From: Lepiota brunneoincarnata
Lineage: Eukaryota; Basidiomycota; Agaricomycetes; Agaricales; Agaricaceae
Reading direction: 5' to 3'
Assembly (NCBI GenBank): GCA_023014365.1
Contig: JAEBUN010000004.1
Location: forward strand, 744,001 to 808,000
Length of the DNA stretch: 64,000 nt
In this document: positions 12,523 through 25,200 of the stretch, piece after piece
How positions within the stretch are numbered: position 1 is the first letter of the stretch
How the letters are laid out: each line of letters begins with the position of its first letter
Made by a program: the position numbers and the translations under genes
The notes under the pieces: generated by a model
The model's database searches: none
Seen by the model: the letters and a program-made list of their open reading frames with translations, nothing else
What the model was told of the DNA's origin: nothing

Positions 12523-13612
12523 CTACAACAAGGCGGAGGAGAGATTCAAAGAAGTGATGGATGGTTCGGCGAGCGTGTGGTGGTTGTAGCTCAAAATCGA
12601 GATCTAGAAGAAGAGTCAAGTCCAAGTTGGCTTAGGGCGGCTGGCACTTGACTCACAGAGCCTGGATCAATGGTAAGTTTTGTTCCTACAAAAAAAGGAT
12701 CGTCGTTGATTCTAACTCTTCATAGGAAGCTCTTACCATTCGCCAGTGGAAGATTAACCCAGCGAGCCGCCAACACCCGTCCAAAATGTCCGTGGGCCAC
12801 AATCATGACATCACGAGAAACCGTCCCTTCCTCCAGGTACCGCCTATGATACTCACGGACTTTGGCAATGACATTATCGACGCGTGACTGCATTTCCGCT
12901 ACACTTTCGCCTCCAAGATAACTGGTTTACAGATGTCAATGAGACCATATCAATAAGGTCGCGACTATTCTCACCCGTCTTTCCAACCGTCCCATCCTGG
13001 ATTTCTGGCCAGAATCTCATCGGTGACGAGTCCTTCATAGTCCCCTGCAACATCTTGGTTATATGTGTCACTCAGATACAAAAAGGTCGCACCGTAGTCC
13101 CATTCTCTGACCTCTTCTGTTAGGACATGATTAGGCACTTTAGTAACGTCCTCGAACAGGAGATGAAAAGTTCTATGGGCCCGCATTCGCGGTGAGACAA
13201 AGACCGTGCAAAGGTTCTTAGGGTCAATGAGGCCTGTGGGTTGTTTGAGACCGCAGGCCTCGAGCTTCGATGAGTGTTGTGGCACTTACGGCTCTCGCCC
13301 ACTAGCTTTGTGGCGGTCGCCCTCACCTGCTCCTCTCCATGAGATAAGAGTGGAATATCAGTAGTTCCGGTCTACATGGAGACCTGAGCCAACTTTCCCC
13401 GAATGCATAAATTCTGGTTTACATACATGTCTCCTGTGTTATACGGTCTACAGCCATCAGTATGTCGACGAGGGCCAATATGTGACCGACCCGTTTAAAG
13501 ACCATTCCGTCTCCCCTAGTGTTCAAATGTCAGAGTGCATTCCTGCAGTGGGTCGGAGCAGCCTACCGTGTCGAACGATAAAAAGCCTTGGCATAGGACG
13601 GGGGCGCGACAT
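12523..13612 (-). CDS. SHB17: Sedoheptulose-1,7-bisphosphatase Shb17 (histidine phosphatase)
   Basis: Shb17 is a cytosolic histidine-phosphatase-superfamily enzyme that dephosphorylates sedoheptulose-1,7-bisphosphate in riboneogenesis. The ATG at 13612 gives MSRPRPMPRLFIVRHG, spliced to GETEWSLNG and then, through one or more very small exons, to TGTTDIPLLSHGEEQVRATA. The catalytic RHG is followed by VSPRMRAHRTFHLLFEDV, VREWDYGDYEGLVTDEILAR, and the second catalytic histidine block VMIVAHGHFGRVLAARWVNL. The C-terminus reads LSYNHHTLAEPSITSLNLSS then ALL and a stop, matching the conserved Shb17 tail. The N-terminal third is cut by several tiny exons, so the splice joins between GETEWSLNG and TGTTD are partly inferred. 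It is divergent from VPS18, with a 162-bp shared promoter region. Confidence 0.85.
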
Positions 13613-13774
13613 GCTGAATGTATGTTTATCGAAGCTGCGGGTCTGGGTCTCTTAATCAATATTCATCTTGATTGTAAATTGACGCCGGGTCGGAGCGAAA
13701 CGTGACCTGACACGGTCAACACCAGCCAATAACACCTGTCACCAGAATACTCGCTGCAGGCGATCGACGCTTCA

Positions 13775-16700
13775 ATGTTCGACGACTGTAAGCTCATTCT
13801 CTTGGCTCTACGACAGATACACTCATTCTTGATATACAGACGTTGAACACGCCACGAGGACGAGCGGGCTCCCGGCAACTAGTACTCTTCCACTACCGCA
13901 GCTCCAATACGAAGGATTTGAGCCGTCCGCCTACGAGCCTAATGACCCCCGTGCGGATCTCGACGAACTGGCCCAAGTACTCATAATATCCCGCACCATC
14001 TCAAATCCGTTGCTCACCACCGTGAACAGATAGATGTGACAGGAGCCAACGAACCCGTTGCTCCCATCTTCGAACTCGGTCGTGTCCAGTTCGCCTTCCC
14101 AGCCCCTCTCATCTCCTTCGTCGTCAGCTCTGATCTCCTGGCTATGGGCTTTAACACAAACCTCATCGTCCTCATCGAGCTTTCACATGCTGACCAGGTG
14201 GTCAAGATCCAAATACCCCGCAAGACCACCGAACTGACCCTCTACAAACTCTTCATGGATCCTTCCGGTCGACATATTATAATCACCTCGAACCAAGGTG
14301 AAAATTGGTATCTCTACAAAAGCTGGAAGAAACCCCGGCTTTTGAAAGGGTTCAAAATGGTGATTGAGAGTATAGCCTGGAACAAACCTGCATTGTTGTC
14401 CTCGACACATTTGACATCAACAAAAGAGTTACTCATCGGTGCGCGGAATGGGACAATATACGAGGCAGTGTTGGATGCTGAAGAAGATTTCTTCAAGTCT
14501 CAGGAGCGGTACTTGCAGTCCGTATTTTCGCTACCAGAGAGACATCCAATTACTGGCATCAAGTTTGACTATTTCAGCCCAGCGGATGCAAGGAAGGCGT
14601 TGGTCGTTGTGACTACAACCACGCGAATTTACCAATTTGTGGGTCCTGTAGACCGGAAATCGGAGGAGGTTGGGAAAGCATTCTCGCAATTGTTTGCGGG
14701 GTACAGGGATACTGCTCCTAGTGCGTATATTAACAATCATTTCTTCGCATTGGAACGTGAATTCAACTCGGACAGAGATCCTTGAACTTCCTGGGAATAT
14801 CCAACGCTCGGATTTGCAATACTTTACTCCAAACCCCGACCAAGCCCACTCGGTCCCAAGGCGGATGGCTTGGCTGACGGCTGCTGGGATGTACCACGGC
14901 TCTCTCAAGATTGAGACAGAATCCGAGGACCATATTGACGCTGCGCAACTCCTACCATACCCCAGTAACTTCGGGCTTAGCTGTGGCCGAGTTCCCATTA
15001 TCGTTAGCTTTGACGGAATTTCATTTCCTCCTCCTGTACAAGGACAGGGTCGTTGGTATCTGCAATCTCAATGACCATGTAGCATATGAGGAGAAGTTAC
15101 CCGTGGTATGTGTTACTACGTCTTGAATATGTCCTGCTCAACTCGAACTGTTGTGTGCAGAAAGCGAGTGAGACAGTACTGGGGATGGCTGCTGACCCAG
15201 TCCGAAAGACGTATTGGGTTTTCACAGATCAATCTCTATTCGAGATTGTTGCCGGCAATGAGGATCGTGATGTGTGGAAGGTTTACCTCGAGAAAGGGGA
15301 ACACGAGACCGCACTCCGTTTTGCGAGGGTACGCCCTGCATCTCTCGTTTTCATCATAAAGTTGGGTAACAGGGTGATAGACTGCGCACCAACGTGATCA
15401 AGTGCTTGTCGCTCAGGCAGACGGATTTTTCAGTGGGGGGCGATATTTCCAAGCGGCTCAATGCTATGCACAGTGTTCAAAGACTTTTGAGGAAGTCGTT
15501 CTCAAGTTTTTGGATGTTCAGGAACGGGATGCGCTTAGATCATATCTTATTTCACGGTTAGAGCGCACCAGGAAAACGGTACGGTCAGACCTATTTTGAT
15601 AAAGGTTGTACTCAATCTCCTGTCCATCAGGATCTGACGCAGAGAATGATGCTGGCGACGTGGCTAGTCGAGTTCTATCTGAGCAAATGCAATGATCTGG
15701 ATGATATTGTCGCCGCTGAGTCTGTATCCCAGGATGTGGATAACTTGCAGACTGAGAAGGCTATTGTCGAGGAGGATTTGCGCCACTTCTTTGAGACTTA
15801 CAAAGTGAGTCGCAGCTGTGACAGACCAATAATGCATTTATCAAGTCCATTGGGTAGAACAACCTCGACAAGGCTACTATTTACGCACTGATACAAGGTC
15901 ATGGCAGGATTGACATGTATCTTTACTTCGCCTTGACCGTTGGGGACCATGCTCGTGTCGTCGAACATTGGGTATTGGAAGAACAGTGGGCAAAAGCCAT
16001 TGAAGTTATCAGCAGTCAGGTGCGTTCATGCATTCTATAAGTAGCATCTCGAATCATCAAGGGTATCCACAGAATAACCTCGAGCTCTACTACCGCTTTG
16101 CTTCGGTCCTCATGCACAATGCACCGAAAGAGACCGTTGATTCCTGGTTGCGTCGGCCATCCCTCGATCCGCGCCGTCTCGTTCCCGCACTCCTTCAGCT
16201 CCAACACGCGCCCCGAGACCCACTGTCACCGAATCAAGCCGTACGCTACCTGAACCATGTCATCTTTGAACAACATAACACGTCATCCACCATCCACAAT
16301 CTCCTTATCACGCTCTACGTCTCTCCGTCCTCGCCCTCCTCACCTATGCCTTTGAGAACCACGGCACCAGAAGATGACGGACCCCTCCTCCGCTTTCTGT
16401 CAAACGCGCCAAGTGACTCGATTACGGGCAAACCGTATTATGACCTTGACTATGCTCTGCGGATTTGCAAACTCGCAGGACGGACACACCCATGTGTGCA
16501 TATTTATGCCAAGATGGGGTTGTATGAGAATAGTGTGGACTTGGCGCTGGAGAAGGGGGATCTAGAATTGGCAAAGATTAATGCGGATCAGGTGCCGGAG
16601 GAGGAAGACCAGGTGCTGAGGAAGAAATTATGGTTGAAGATTGCGAAGTATGTTGTACAAGATAAGAAGGATATTAAAGCGTACGTTTTTTGGCCCACTT

Positions 16701-17642
16701 TCACTTGTGGCTTAACATTGCCGTGATATCGATAGAGCGATGCGGTTCCTAGAGAACACGGATTTACTCAAGATCGAGGATATCTTGCCATTCTTCCCTG
16801 ACTTTGTTGTGATTGATGATTTCAAGGAAGAAATTGCACACGCTTTGGAGGAGTATTCCGCGGATATCGAGAAGCTGAAGAGCGAGATGGACGAAGCGAC
16901 GAAGACAGCAGAGAGTATCAAACAAGATATCGCGGCTCTCAAGAATCGATTTATTACGATCAACTCGAAGGTCCTATGCTCCAAATGCGAGCAGTTATTG
17001 CTCACGAGGCAGTTCTATGTGTTCCCTTGCCATCACACATTCCATGCTGATTGTCTGATTGGAATGGTCCGTTGCGGTATTTTCTCACTGTGAAGATAGA
17101 TATCTGATTTATAACCAAAGGTCAAGGAGTATTTGCCACCTCATGCACTGCGGAAGATTGTCGCGTTGCAGAGTGAGCTGACAAAGGAGGCCCCTGGTAG
17201 TGCACCTAAAAATTTGGGGATCAGTAAACCATCGTCAGCAGTACCCGGCGGTGGGTCACCCATTCGCCAGCCAACAGTACAGCGCACGCTGTTATCAGCT
17301 AATTTCGGTAACATTGCTGGAATAGGGAATCCTTTAAAGGGCAGTGCACAGGCAGCTAATCTACTTGGGCGGAGCGTCATTACTGCAGGTGACCGATTGA
17401 GGGATCTGATTGTGCCTGATGCGTTGGCTGCCATTGTCTCTGCGCCAACATGGATACCTGGCATGAGCGGAGGGGGAAAGAAAGGGGCGGTGGATAGGGA
17501 TTTGGGGCAAAAGGCAGAGAAGCTAAGGACGGAGTTGGAGGATGTATTGGCAAATAGCTGTCCACTATGCGAGAGTGTAGTAGCGGGCTTAGACAGGCCC
17601 TTCGTGAGAGAGGGAGAAGTGGATGCTTCGTGGGCGTTGTGA
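13775..17642 (+). CDS. VPS18: Vacuolar protein sorting protein Vps18 (CORVET/HOPS core)
   Basis: Vps18 is a RING-containing core subunit shared by the HOPS and CORVET tethering complexes on vacuoles and endosomes. The ATG at 13775 encodes MFDDY, split by an intron, and a second intron precedes IDVTGANEPVAPIFELGRVQ. The Pep3/Vps18 beta-propeller follows (LYKLFMDPSGRHIIITSNQG, YLYKSWKKPRLLKGFKMVIE, LLIGARNGTIYEAVLDAEED). Next is an alpha-solenoid with clathrin-repeat-like segments (YDLDYALRICKLAGRTHPCV, IYAKMGLYENSVDLALEKGD). The C-terminus has a RING: CSKCEQLLLTRQFYVFPCHH, TFHADCL, and later CPLCESVV. About 160 low-complexity residues separate the two halves of the RING. Around ten short introns leave about 1,050-1,100 residues. 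The gene converges with CGR1 110 nt downstream. Confidence 0.92.
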
Positions 17643-17752
17643 TCTCTATGCTTTTGCTAGTGCTGGTGCTTAATGGCTCGGGTTTTGGCTGTCTTGTCAT
17701 GGTGATCAGAGCTGTATAACACTTTGAAGGGGTTGGATTGGACCTGGTGAGT

Positions 17753-18293
17753 TTAATGGTTGATTTTCTTAGTTCTGCCTGCTTTGCGGCGCAGCCTCGC
17801 AGCCCTCCGGGTGCCCATCTGAATAGCGTAATTCAACAACGGGGAAAACCGCAGCCGAATAGGCCGCCACCAAGAGCCACCAAACACACCTGTGCCTTGG
17901 CCTCTGCCAACCTGTGATTCTCCTCTGCTTGCTTTTTGCGCATGAGGGTAGCTTCTCGTCGTCTAGAGTGGGGCGAGTAAGGAAGGTCAGAAGGTATAGC
18001 AGTGTTGTAGCGGGCATACCCCCGGATCTCTGCTTGTTTCTCGTCCTTCAGCTCCTGTTGTAGCTTTGTGATAGCTTCAGCCTCTTTGATCTTTTTCATG
18101 CGATCTTGCCATTTTTTGGTTCTGACGCCGGGTGGGAGGTGGGACCGGCTGAGTAAGATATTGTTGGACGAGTATCATGATGATGATGGTAATGATGAAC
18201 ATACACTGCTGCCGATTTGGGAGACTTCCATGACTTGCCGGAGAGACGGCCATTGGAGGATTGGGTGAGCTCTACAACAGGATGATCAAACAT
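17753..18293 (-). CDS. CGR1: rRNA-processing protein Cgr1
   Basis: Cgr1 is a small, very basic, coiled nucleolar protein needed for 60S ribosomal subunit assembly and pre-rRNA processing. The ATG at 18293 starts MFDHPVVELTQSSNGRLSGK, then SWKSPKSAA. After an intron come the SRSHLPPGVRT region and KKWQDRMKKIKEAEAITKLQ, then QELKDEKQAEIR. Two further introns separate RRREATLMRKKQAEENHRLA from the final exon, MGTRRAARLRRKAGRTKKIN then H and a stop. The family signature (GKSWK, then W..R, a long charged helix and a basic tail) is complete. The product is about 120 residues, as expected. It is divergent from the Ser/Pro-rich gene starting at 18419. Confidence 0.87.
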
Positions 18294-18418
18294 GGGGAGG
18301 AGAGGCAGAAAAGGGAAGGAAGGTTTTTTAATAATATTTATTGATGATTGCCGCTCTCCAGCCAGGGCCGCCCTTTCCTCTCTTCTGTCAAGCCTCAGTT
18401 TCTTGTCTCCTAACCGCC

Positions 18419-21273
18419 ATGTTGGGATCTGTACACTCCCCTGATCCTAGTGACGACTACCTCAGGCGTCTTCTTGATCAACGCACAGCTCGCGCAGACC
18501 CCCACGGTCTCTATTCCGCTCTTTCTGAATTTTCTGACACACCTTCTATCTACAGCCATGGCTTCTTCTCACCACGACCAAGCGACGGGCCCCACCTCGA
18601 TTTACCACCAACTGGTTATCCCTACAAATCTCCCACGTTACCTTCAAACCGTCGTCTCCTCGACGACCCCAGCACAAGTATGCTCGACCTCGACGAGGAC
18701 GTCCGCTCCTCCATGGCGATCTCGGAGACCTACGACCGGGACGACAAGGATGACAACAAGGTACTAGAGGCAGAGGGGGACGAGGAGGACGAGGACACGC
18801 TTCCCCACACTAGCTACCTTGGCCCCAAGATGCGTTTTCACTCTCGCGCACCTTGGGAAATGGAGGACGAATCGCTCCAAGAGGGAGGTGAGACGGAGGC
18901 AAGCCAGGGCAACTTTGTGAGCATCCTGACAGGTGGGCTGGGCAAGGCGAGTCTCAAGTCGCGTTCTTCGAGTCCGCGACCTTCCAATTTCGCTCGGCCT
19001 AGCGGCGAGTCCAGTCGTTCACAAATGAATTTCAAACGCTCCTTCGAGACCACATCTTCTCATATTTCGCATCCTCGCGGTGCCCTCTAGTATGTATTTG
19101 ATTTGCTGTTATGCTATGCTTTCACCGTCATAACTTGTCCCTGTTTACCCTAGTGCTCTTGCTCAGGAAAGCCTATCCACCACGTCTCTGGGTCGGCCAC
19201 CCCGTCCTGGGCGTCAAGACGGCCTTCGTGGAAAATTCTCTTTAGGCAGGCTTCGATCACATTCGCCTACGCCGCCCTCGCCTAATCCCTCCGTAACTCG
19301 GCTGCCATTGAATCGCCCGTCTTCCAACACTCCGCCGTCACCACGCGCCAGTTATGACACGACTTCCTCCGCACTAGATGTTCAGGCTTTCCCTGGCCTT
19401 AGCCCTCGTTTCGCGGAGCGCCGACGATCATTGCCCCATCCCGACGAAGGTGTGCATCCCTACGCAAATCCTGATCTTGTAATATCATATGCTACGGAAC
19501 GGCCTCCCCAATCTCCACTGCGATCCGCTTTACAGTACCCAGGGGTTCCTCGTAACGACTCTATAATTACGGTAACCGAAAATACACTTCCCACAAAATC
19601 CACTTTAGCTCCAGACACACCGGCGGCCCCAGCAAAAAGACGGATGTCCCACATACAAAGCAGGGACATCTCCCCTCATAGCATCCACAGCACCCTTTTG
19701 CAATCGGATTCGCCTAGCCCGCAGAGTGGCACCTTCCAAGAGTCTGCGCCACCGATTCCAACAGGAGCAAACAACATCCTGGGATGGACGGATCGTGCCA
19801 TCAACCCTGGATTCTCACTTATCTCTTTAGAAGAAGCGCGTGCGCAGCGTTCGCGGACGGCAACTGCACAACCCCTACCGTCCCTGGACTCGGCATCGAG
19901 TGGGGAAACATCAATTACGACCACATTTCATAATGCCACCCAAGAAACCTCTACCACGCTTGCCAGCGCCTTCTCAGACTCCAACCACTTTGACAAGGAC
20001 AACCTGCGGTCGCGCGCACGCTCCATTAGTACAAGTGCCAAGGCGAAGAACCCTTTCCAGTCCTTCGTCGGCCAGCCGAAACCTGAACGAAGAGACTCTG
20101 AGCCCACTCTTTCTTTTGGGCAGTTGCCTGGAAAGGACGTGGCAGCTCCGGCGGGTAAAACCCTAAAACATAAAAAGAGCGGGTTTATGAGGTTATTTGG
20201 GAACAGTGGGAAGCTCAATGAGAAGGATGAACGTGCAGTACCTATTCCGCCGCCACCGCCTCCGGTCCCTACGATTCCAGATGCACATGCCCTTCCAAGA
20301 AACAACAAACTATCTCCCAACCGCATACCGGTGCCAAGTTTGTCGCCATCGTTATTGGAGGCCGCTGCACTGCAGGAGGGTGGCGATTCATCAGCCGAGT
20401 CCCTGCAGGCGGCAGCTAAAGCGCTCCCAAGTCCCAAACGCACACCACCCCTCATGCTGTCCATCAACACCGGATCATCCCCAACTTCCACCGATCCATC
20501 GTCCAGTAGCAAGGGAAGTTTCCCGCAAAGCGCGCCACCTCACATTCCTGACTTCCCTACACTCAAATTGCGGCCCATATCTACACTTTTCAGCGCTCAA
20601 TTTGGCGATCACATCGTTACATCCGAGCTCAACAATGGTGAGGGAGACACAAAGGATAAGGGAAGGGAAAGGAATATAGGCCAAGTCCGGCCACAGAGAC
20701 AAAATTCACTCGCGTCTTCATCTGATCCTTCCTCGGCATCTGCAACATCATTTGCGGAATCGCAATTTGGTCTCAGTCCGATTGCAAGCTCGTCTGCGAG
20801 TGCGGCGACTGCGTTGACGACGCCAACAACTGGAGGGTTAATGTCGCCTGTCACGCCTAGCTCTTGGAGTTATGGTACGAGGTTTAGCGTTGAACAGCAA
20901 TCCGCCCTCTCCCACGTTAATGCTAAGCACCACTCCTACATCGACTCCATACACTGCACTAACCAAAGACCCTGAAGCGGCAGGCATTATCAAGTCCTTG
21001 CAAGAGCAGCTTGATAACTCGAGAAGGATGTGGGAGAGACGGGTTTGGGATTTAGAGAGCCATGTGCGAGATTTGACAGGCGAAATTGCAGAATTAAAGG
21101 CCCGGTGCGCGATTGAGTGCGAAGGACAATATTGTGAGGCTTGCGGAAAGGAGAGGCAGTCGGGTGCTAGCGCTAGCAGAAGCAAGGACGGTCAGCAACA
21201 CAACAATGGTATGATGAACAGACCGAGAGCGAGAACGGGTGGTTTGTCACGATTTGTCAACACCCAGCTCTGA
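18419..21273 (+). CDS. Unrecognised Ser/Pro-rich protein with C-terminal coiled coil and Cys4 knuckle
   Basis: I do not recognise this protein. The chosen start MLGSVHSPDPSDDYLRRLLD lies in frame with an upstream ATG but better marks the conserved-looking region. An intron at about 19089-19153 joins RGAL to YALAQESLSTTSLGRPPRPG. Roughly 700 residues are disordered and rich in S, P and T, with an acidic patch (LEAEGDEEDEDTLPHTSYLG), a proline run (IPPPPPPVPTIPDAHALPRN) and a KHKKSGFMRLFG motif. A 46-nt intron near 20894-20939 restores the frame into TALTKDPEAAGIIKSLQEQL. That leads to a coil (RRMWERRVWDLESHVRDLTG) and a compact CAIECEGQYCEACG motif just before the end. It may be a regulatory or scaffold protein. 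Function is unknown. Confidence 0.72.
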
Positions 21274-22264
21274 TCGGTATATCTCGGTGTTATCTAGGGG
21301 AAGCGAAGGACGGGAGACGTCCAGATCAATTCCGATCCGGCTTGTGCTTTACCTCAACCGCGTCTTTTCTCATTCCAAGTTCACGTTCGAGATCCCCAAC
21401 GTACCCCCGCATGTGTCTTTTTACCCTTCGTTGTGTGCCCTTCCGCTCCATCCCCAATTTCAGGGTGATCTACTGTTGTACAACACTCGCTCATCTCTTA
21501 CCGCGCCTTTCACAACCTAACTCCACGGCTAATACTCTATCGCGATTTTGGTCTACTATCTATCTACCACGCAACGTTAGTTTCCGTTCCTTACCCCCTC
21601 CACTCTTTTACTCATGCTCCCTTCTTATCTTCACTCCATTTTATTTCCTTGTGTTCATATCTTTATCGCTTCACCCCCACTCTCTGTAGCATTTACCCAC
21701 ACTTTTTCGAGCTCCAGGAAGCAGAATGGGGTTTTTGTGCCTCACATACACCCCTTCCACGCCACCTCCTCCACTTATTTTATTCTTATTTTTTCTCTCT
21801 CTCACCCTGGCTGCTGTTTTTTTTTTTTAATTCCTTGTTTTGTGTTCAGCGGAAGTCACCCAGACCCATTCTTTCATCTATTCGCCCGCGTTAAGTTCCA
21901 GGTACCTGCATCCTAATCCTACGATATTCACTCCCACTCCTTTAACACTTGTCCGTCTCTTTGTTGGATTGCTGCTTTCTGTTATCACCTCTTGCCTGGA
22001 TCCCGATATGATTTCCGGCATTGGAGCTACAAGGAATGTAGCTCTTGAAAATCTAACAAATTATGGCGGTCTCGTTTACTTCCTTGGATACATCTCCCAC
22101 TTGGTTTACTAGCTTTCTACCGGTTTATGGAAACGATAATTAGCCTAGCCTTTATATACCCCGGAATGTGCTTCCCAAACTACACAGAATAAAAGTCGGC
22201 TAAAAAAATCCAATAGAGCAAATAAGATGGGACAAAGGGAAAATGTTCAGAGGCTACTCTTAGT
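21274..22264. other. Convergent intergenic region, strongly pyrimidine-rich on the plus strand
   Basis: Nearly 1 kb lies between two convergent genes. From about 21400 to 21920 the plus strand is dominated by C and T, with repeated short CT blocks and a T12 run near 21819. Open reading frames of 80-115 codons here are low-complexity and are not credible genes. The sequence is probably a long 3' untranslated region of the Ser/Pro-rich gene. A small hairpin lies near 22024-22044. Confidence 0.55.
22024..22044 (+). other. Perfect 8-bp inverted repeat (hairpin candidate)
   Basis: GAGCTACA (22024-22031) and TGTAGCTC (22037-22044) are perfect inverted copies separated by the loop AGGAA. It sits in the presumed 3' region of the Ser/Pro-rich gene and could fold in its transcript. 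No U tract follows, and a role in 3' end formation is speculative. Confidence 0.5.
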
Positions 22265-25200
22265 CTACTCTTCGTCATCTGCACCAATAAGCCACCCGAT
22301 TCCCTTCGAAAACACCTTCGAAGCCTGCGTCGATACCTCATCCACGTCAAATCGTCTATGCCCCGGCTCTGGCGTGCGTGAGCTACTCCCATATCGCTGA
22401 TGGTCCTTGTCTTCATGTTCACGGTGCGAAGCCTGGGAAGGGCTCGCGCTCCGGTGACCAACTGAAAAGGGGAAATTGGCAGCAACACTTCTGAATGTCC
22501 TACTCGCCAACGCGGCTGCGTCCTGGAGTTGACAAAAGCGGAGGCGAAGGCATATGGAACTGTTGCAACTTTGCACGGAGGGAAGACGCCGCTATATTTA
22601 GCGTGGCGCTCGTCGTTTGGGATTGACCGCGCCCAGCGAGTCCGCGTACCGATCCCGTGTTTCTGCTGGTGGTGGTGCAGAGACGCAACGAGTGACTTCC
22701 CACCTTCGTGTAGCTGTTGTTTCCTTTGCGCGAGATCCTCTTCGCGATTTGTGATGGCTTCCTTCCCGAGACGTCGCCATGCTGTGAGGACGTCATGGAG
22801 TTTGTCTGGTGGACAAAACTCCAGTGCATAGCCCAAAAGTTGTAGTTTTTTGTCCAGGTCGTCGAATTCGGGTTGTCGACCCAGTTGGAAACATCCAATC
22901 CAGCATACCTCTGTAGCCTCTTGGGTCTTTTCATCTCCTGCGTCAAAATTCGCTTCCCTCAATTTTTTGACAATTGCCACCATCCTAACTGTATTTTCGT
23001 AAGCCTTCGCAAAGTCTTCCGCCTGGAGCGCAGTATCGGCGAGCATGGCAAGCGTTTTCACTTCAGCTGTAGCGTCCCCTCTGAAGCCAAGTTTGTAGCA
23101 TAGATCTAGGATGACTTCTGTATGCTTGTACGCATCATTGTTGCTTGAGAGGACGCGCGATACCAAAGACAGTCGGTCTTTCGTAAGGCGGATCTCAATC
23201 GGAGAAGTAGGAATGCCGGGGCGGGATGTTATGTTGAAGGAAGAAATACGAGATGTGGCTTCGATGAATTCTTTCTCGCGACCCAGCCGATCAGACAGTG
23301 GGGGGACGCTCAAGCTAGAGAGGTCACAGTTGCGCAGTCAGTAGATGGATAATGGCTATAGATCCCGGATTTACCAGTCATATGCCAATTTCATATCGCC
23401 AACTTTGTAGTTTCCGGAGCTGGCATTATCATACAACTCATGCGATGCGGCAATGACAATTTCTTCTACCGTACCAAGATCCAGCCGAATCTTGCTACGT
23501 GGTGGGTATAGCATTGAACGAGCGATGTCAAACCCTGCGTTACGGATTTGAGTGATTTTCAAAAGAGAAAGAAAATAGCAACTTACTACCAGTGCTCAGC
23601 AGTCCACCCAAGAAAATTCTCATAACCTCTTCTTCACTCAATAATCCAAACGCATTCTTGATACCCGTGTCACTCTTTCCCGTCAATTTGACCATGTCTT
23701 CTAATAACCATTCCCAATCATCCAGGGTTGCTAACTGGTCATGGCTCCCACCCCCACGCCTAGCCATCCTGTTTGCCCATGCCCGTTGTTCCTTGACGTC
23801 ATCGTTACTTTGCAGGAACCACTTCAAAGGTGCAGGCACACTCCACCGTGAAAGGATCTCCCCGGCTTCTAGATGCACATCCAAGATGTCGAGCGCACGA
23901 GATAGAGAAGCAACGTGCAGAGGTTTGAAGAAATTCATGAGTTCGGCAGGGGAAACATGAGGATGGGTAGTTGTGGGCGTGACGAAAGCGCCCAAAGACG
24001 AAATTGTTGTGTCCGCTGCATCTTCATCATTATCTTCGCCTCGAGGGTAATCCCATGCCGGAAGACATTCAAATATACGGCTCATAGTAGGCCATTCATT
24101 CAGACTACTGCTGCCGTACAGACATGCCGACGCTACCCGTGCCAGATCCTCGTCATCCTTAACGATGCGTTGAGGCGCGGGTCGTGTGGGTTTAGATGCC
24201 TCAAAAATGGACGCAGCCAGCTCCAAAGGCGATGATAGGATATAGTCGTATAATAGACGGTTAGGAAGATCCGGATCTGGCGTTCCGGTTCGTTCAGCGC
24301 GGGCTTCGAGGACATATAAATAAGGCAATACGAGGCGATTAATATCATTGGGTAGCGATTCTGGTGTTGAATTAGCCAAGTATGCGCGCACCACTGCCGG
24401 AGGATCCATGGTATTCCAACGTGCCAAAGTCCAGTCGTCGGATGCTTCGTCTGCTTGTGGGGTATCATAAACAAGACGTGAGAGCAAACTAAGCTCCTCT
24501 CCGAGCGAGTCCAGGCCTGGGATGCCTTGTGAAGCCCCGTGTTGAATCACGGCCAATGCAATGTCGACCATCCCAGTCGAGTTGATGACTCTGTTGACCC
24601 GTTCTTTGTACCAAGTCGCAAGCTCATCAACAGATAAGGGTTCTGGGTGTGGCTCAACGTTCATAAGTTCGACAGCAGCACCCGGTGAAGTCGGTAAGTC
24701 CAGGCCGTTCTCTTGTAGGGCACATTGAACTGCCTCTGTTTCCGAGAAATCTGCCTCCAGCCTCCAAGAATCAGGACGCGGCATTGATTCTTGGTTGGAA
24801 GTTGAGTTGAAATTGAGTGTGATGGAGACGTATTCTGAAGGATGGACATGCCCCGGAATACATTCCAACACCGTCAACCGCAGTGGCCACAAGTATGAGC
24901 TGTGCTTCTCCAGCAGCACTCGAAGGGCGCAGAACCACTCCAGGGAGGCAAGGCGACATGCTGACCATAGCAGGTCATTTGTGAGGAACACGGAAAGAGA
25001 GAACGGTAGGTGCGTGGGGGTCCTTCCGGATTTTGGTGGGGGTTTATTAACCGCTTCCTCTGCCCATGGATCGTCCCAATCCTCCTCCACTTCCTCCCCA
25101 TCCTCTCCTCTTCCCTGCTCCTCGTCCTCATTCTCCCAGTCCTCTTTGAAGGATGCCTCCTTCTGCATTTCCACGTATGTGTTCATGCGATCCAGTCTCT

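Noticed and set aside
21614..21916. Open frames in the CT-rich region
   Set aside because: Composition (F, S, L, P only) is a direct result of the pyrimidine bias, not protein coding.
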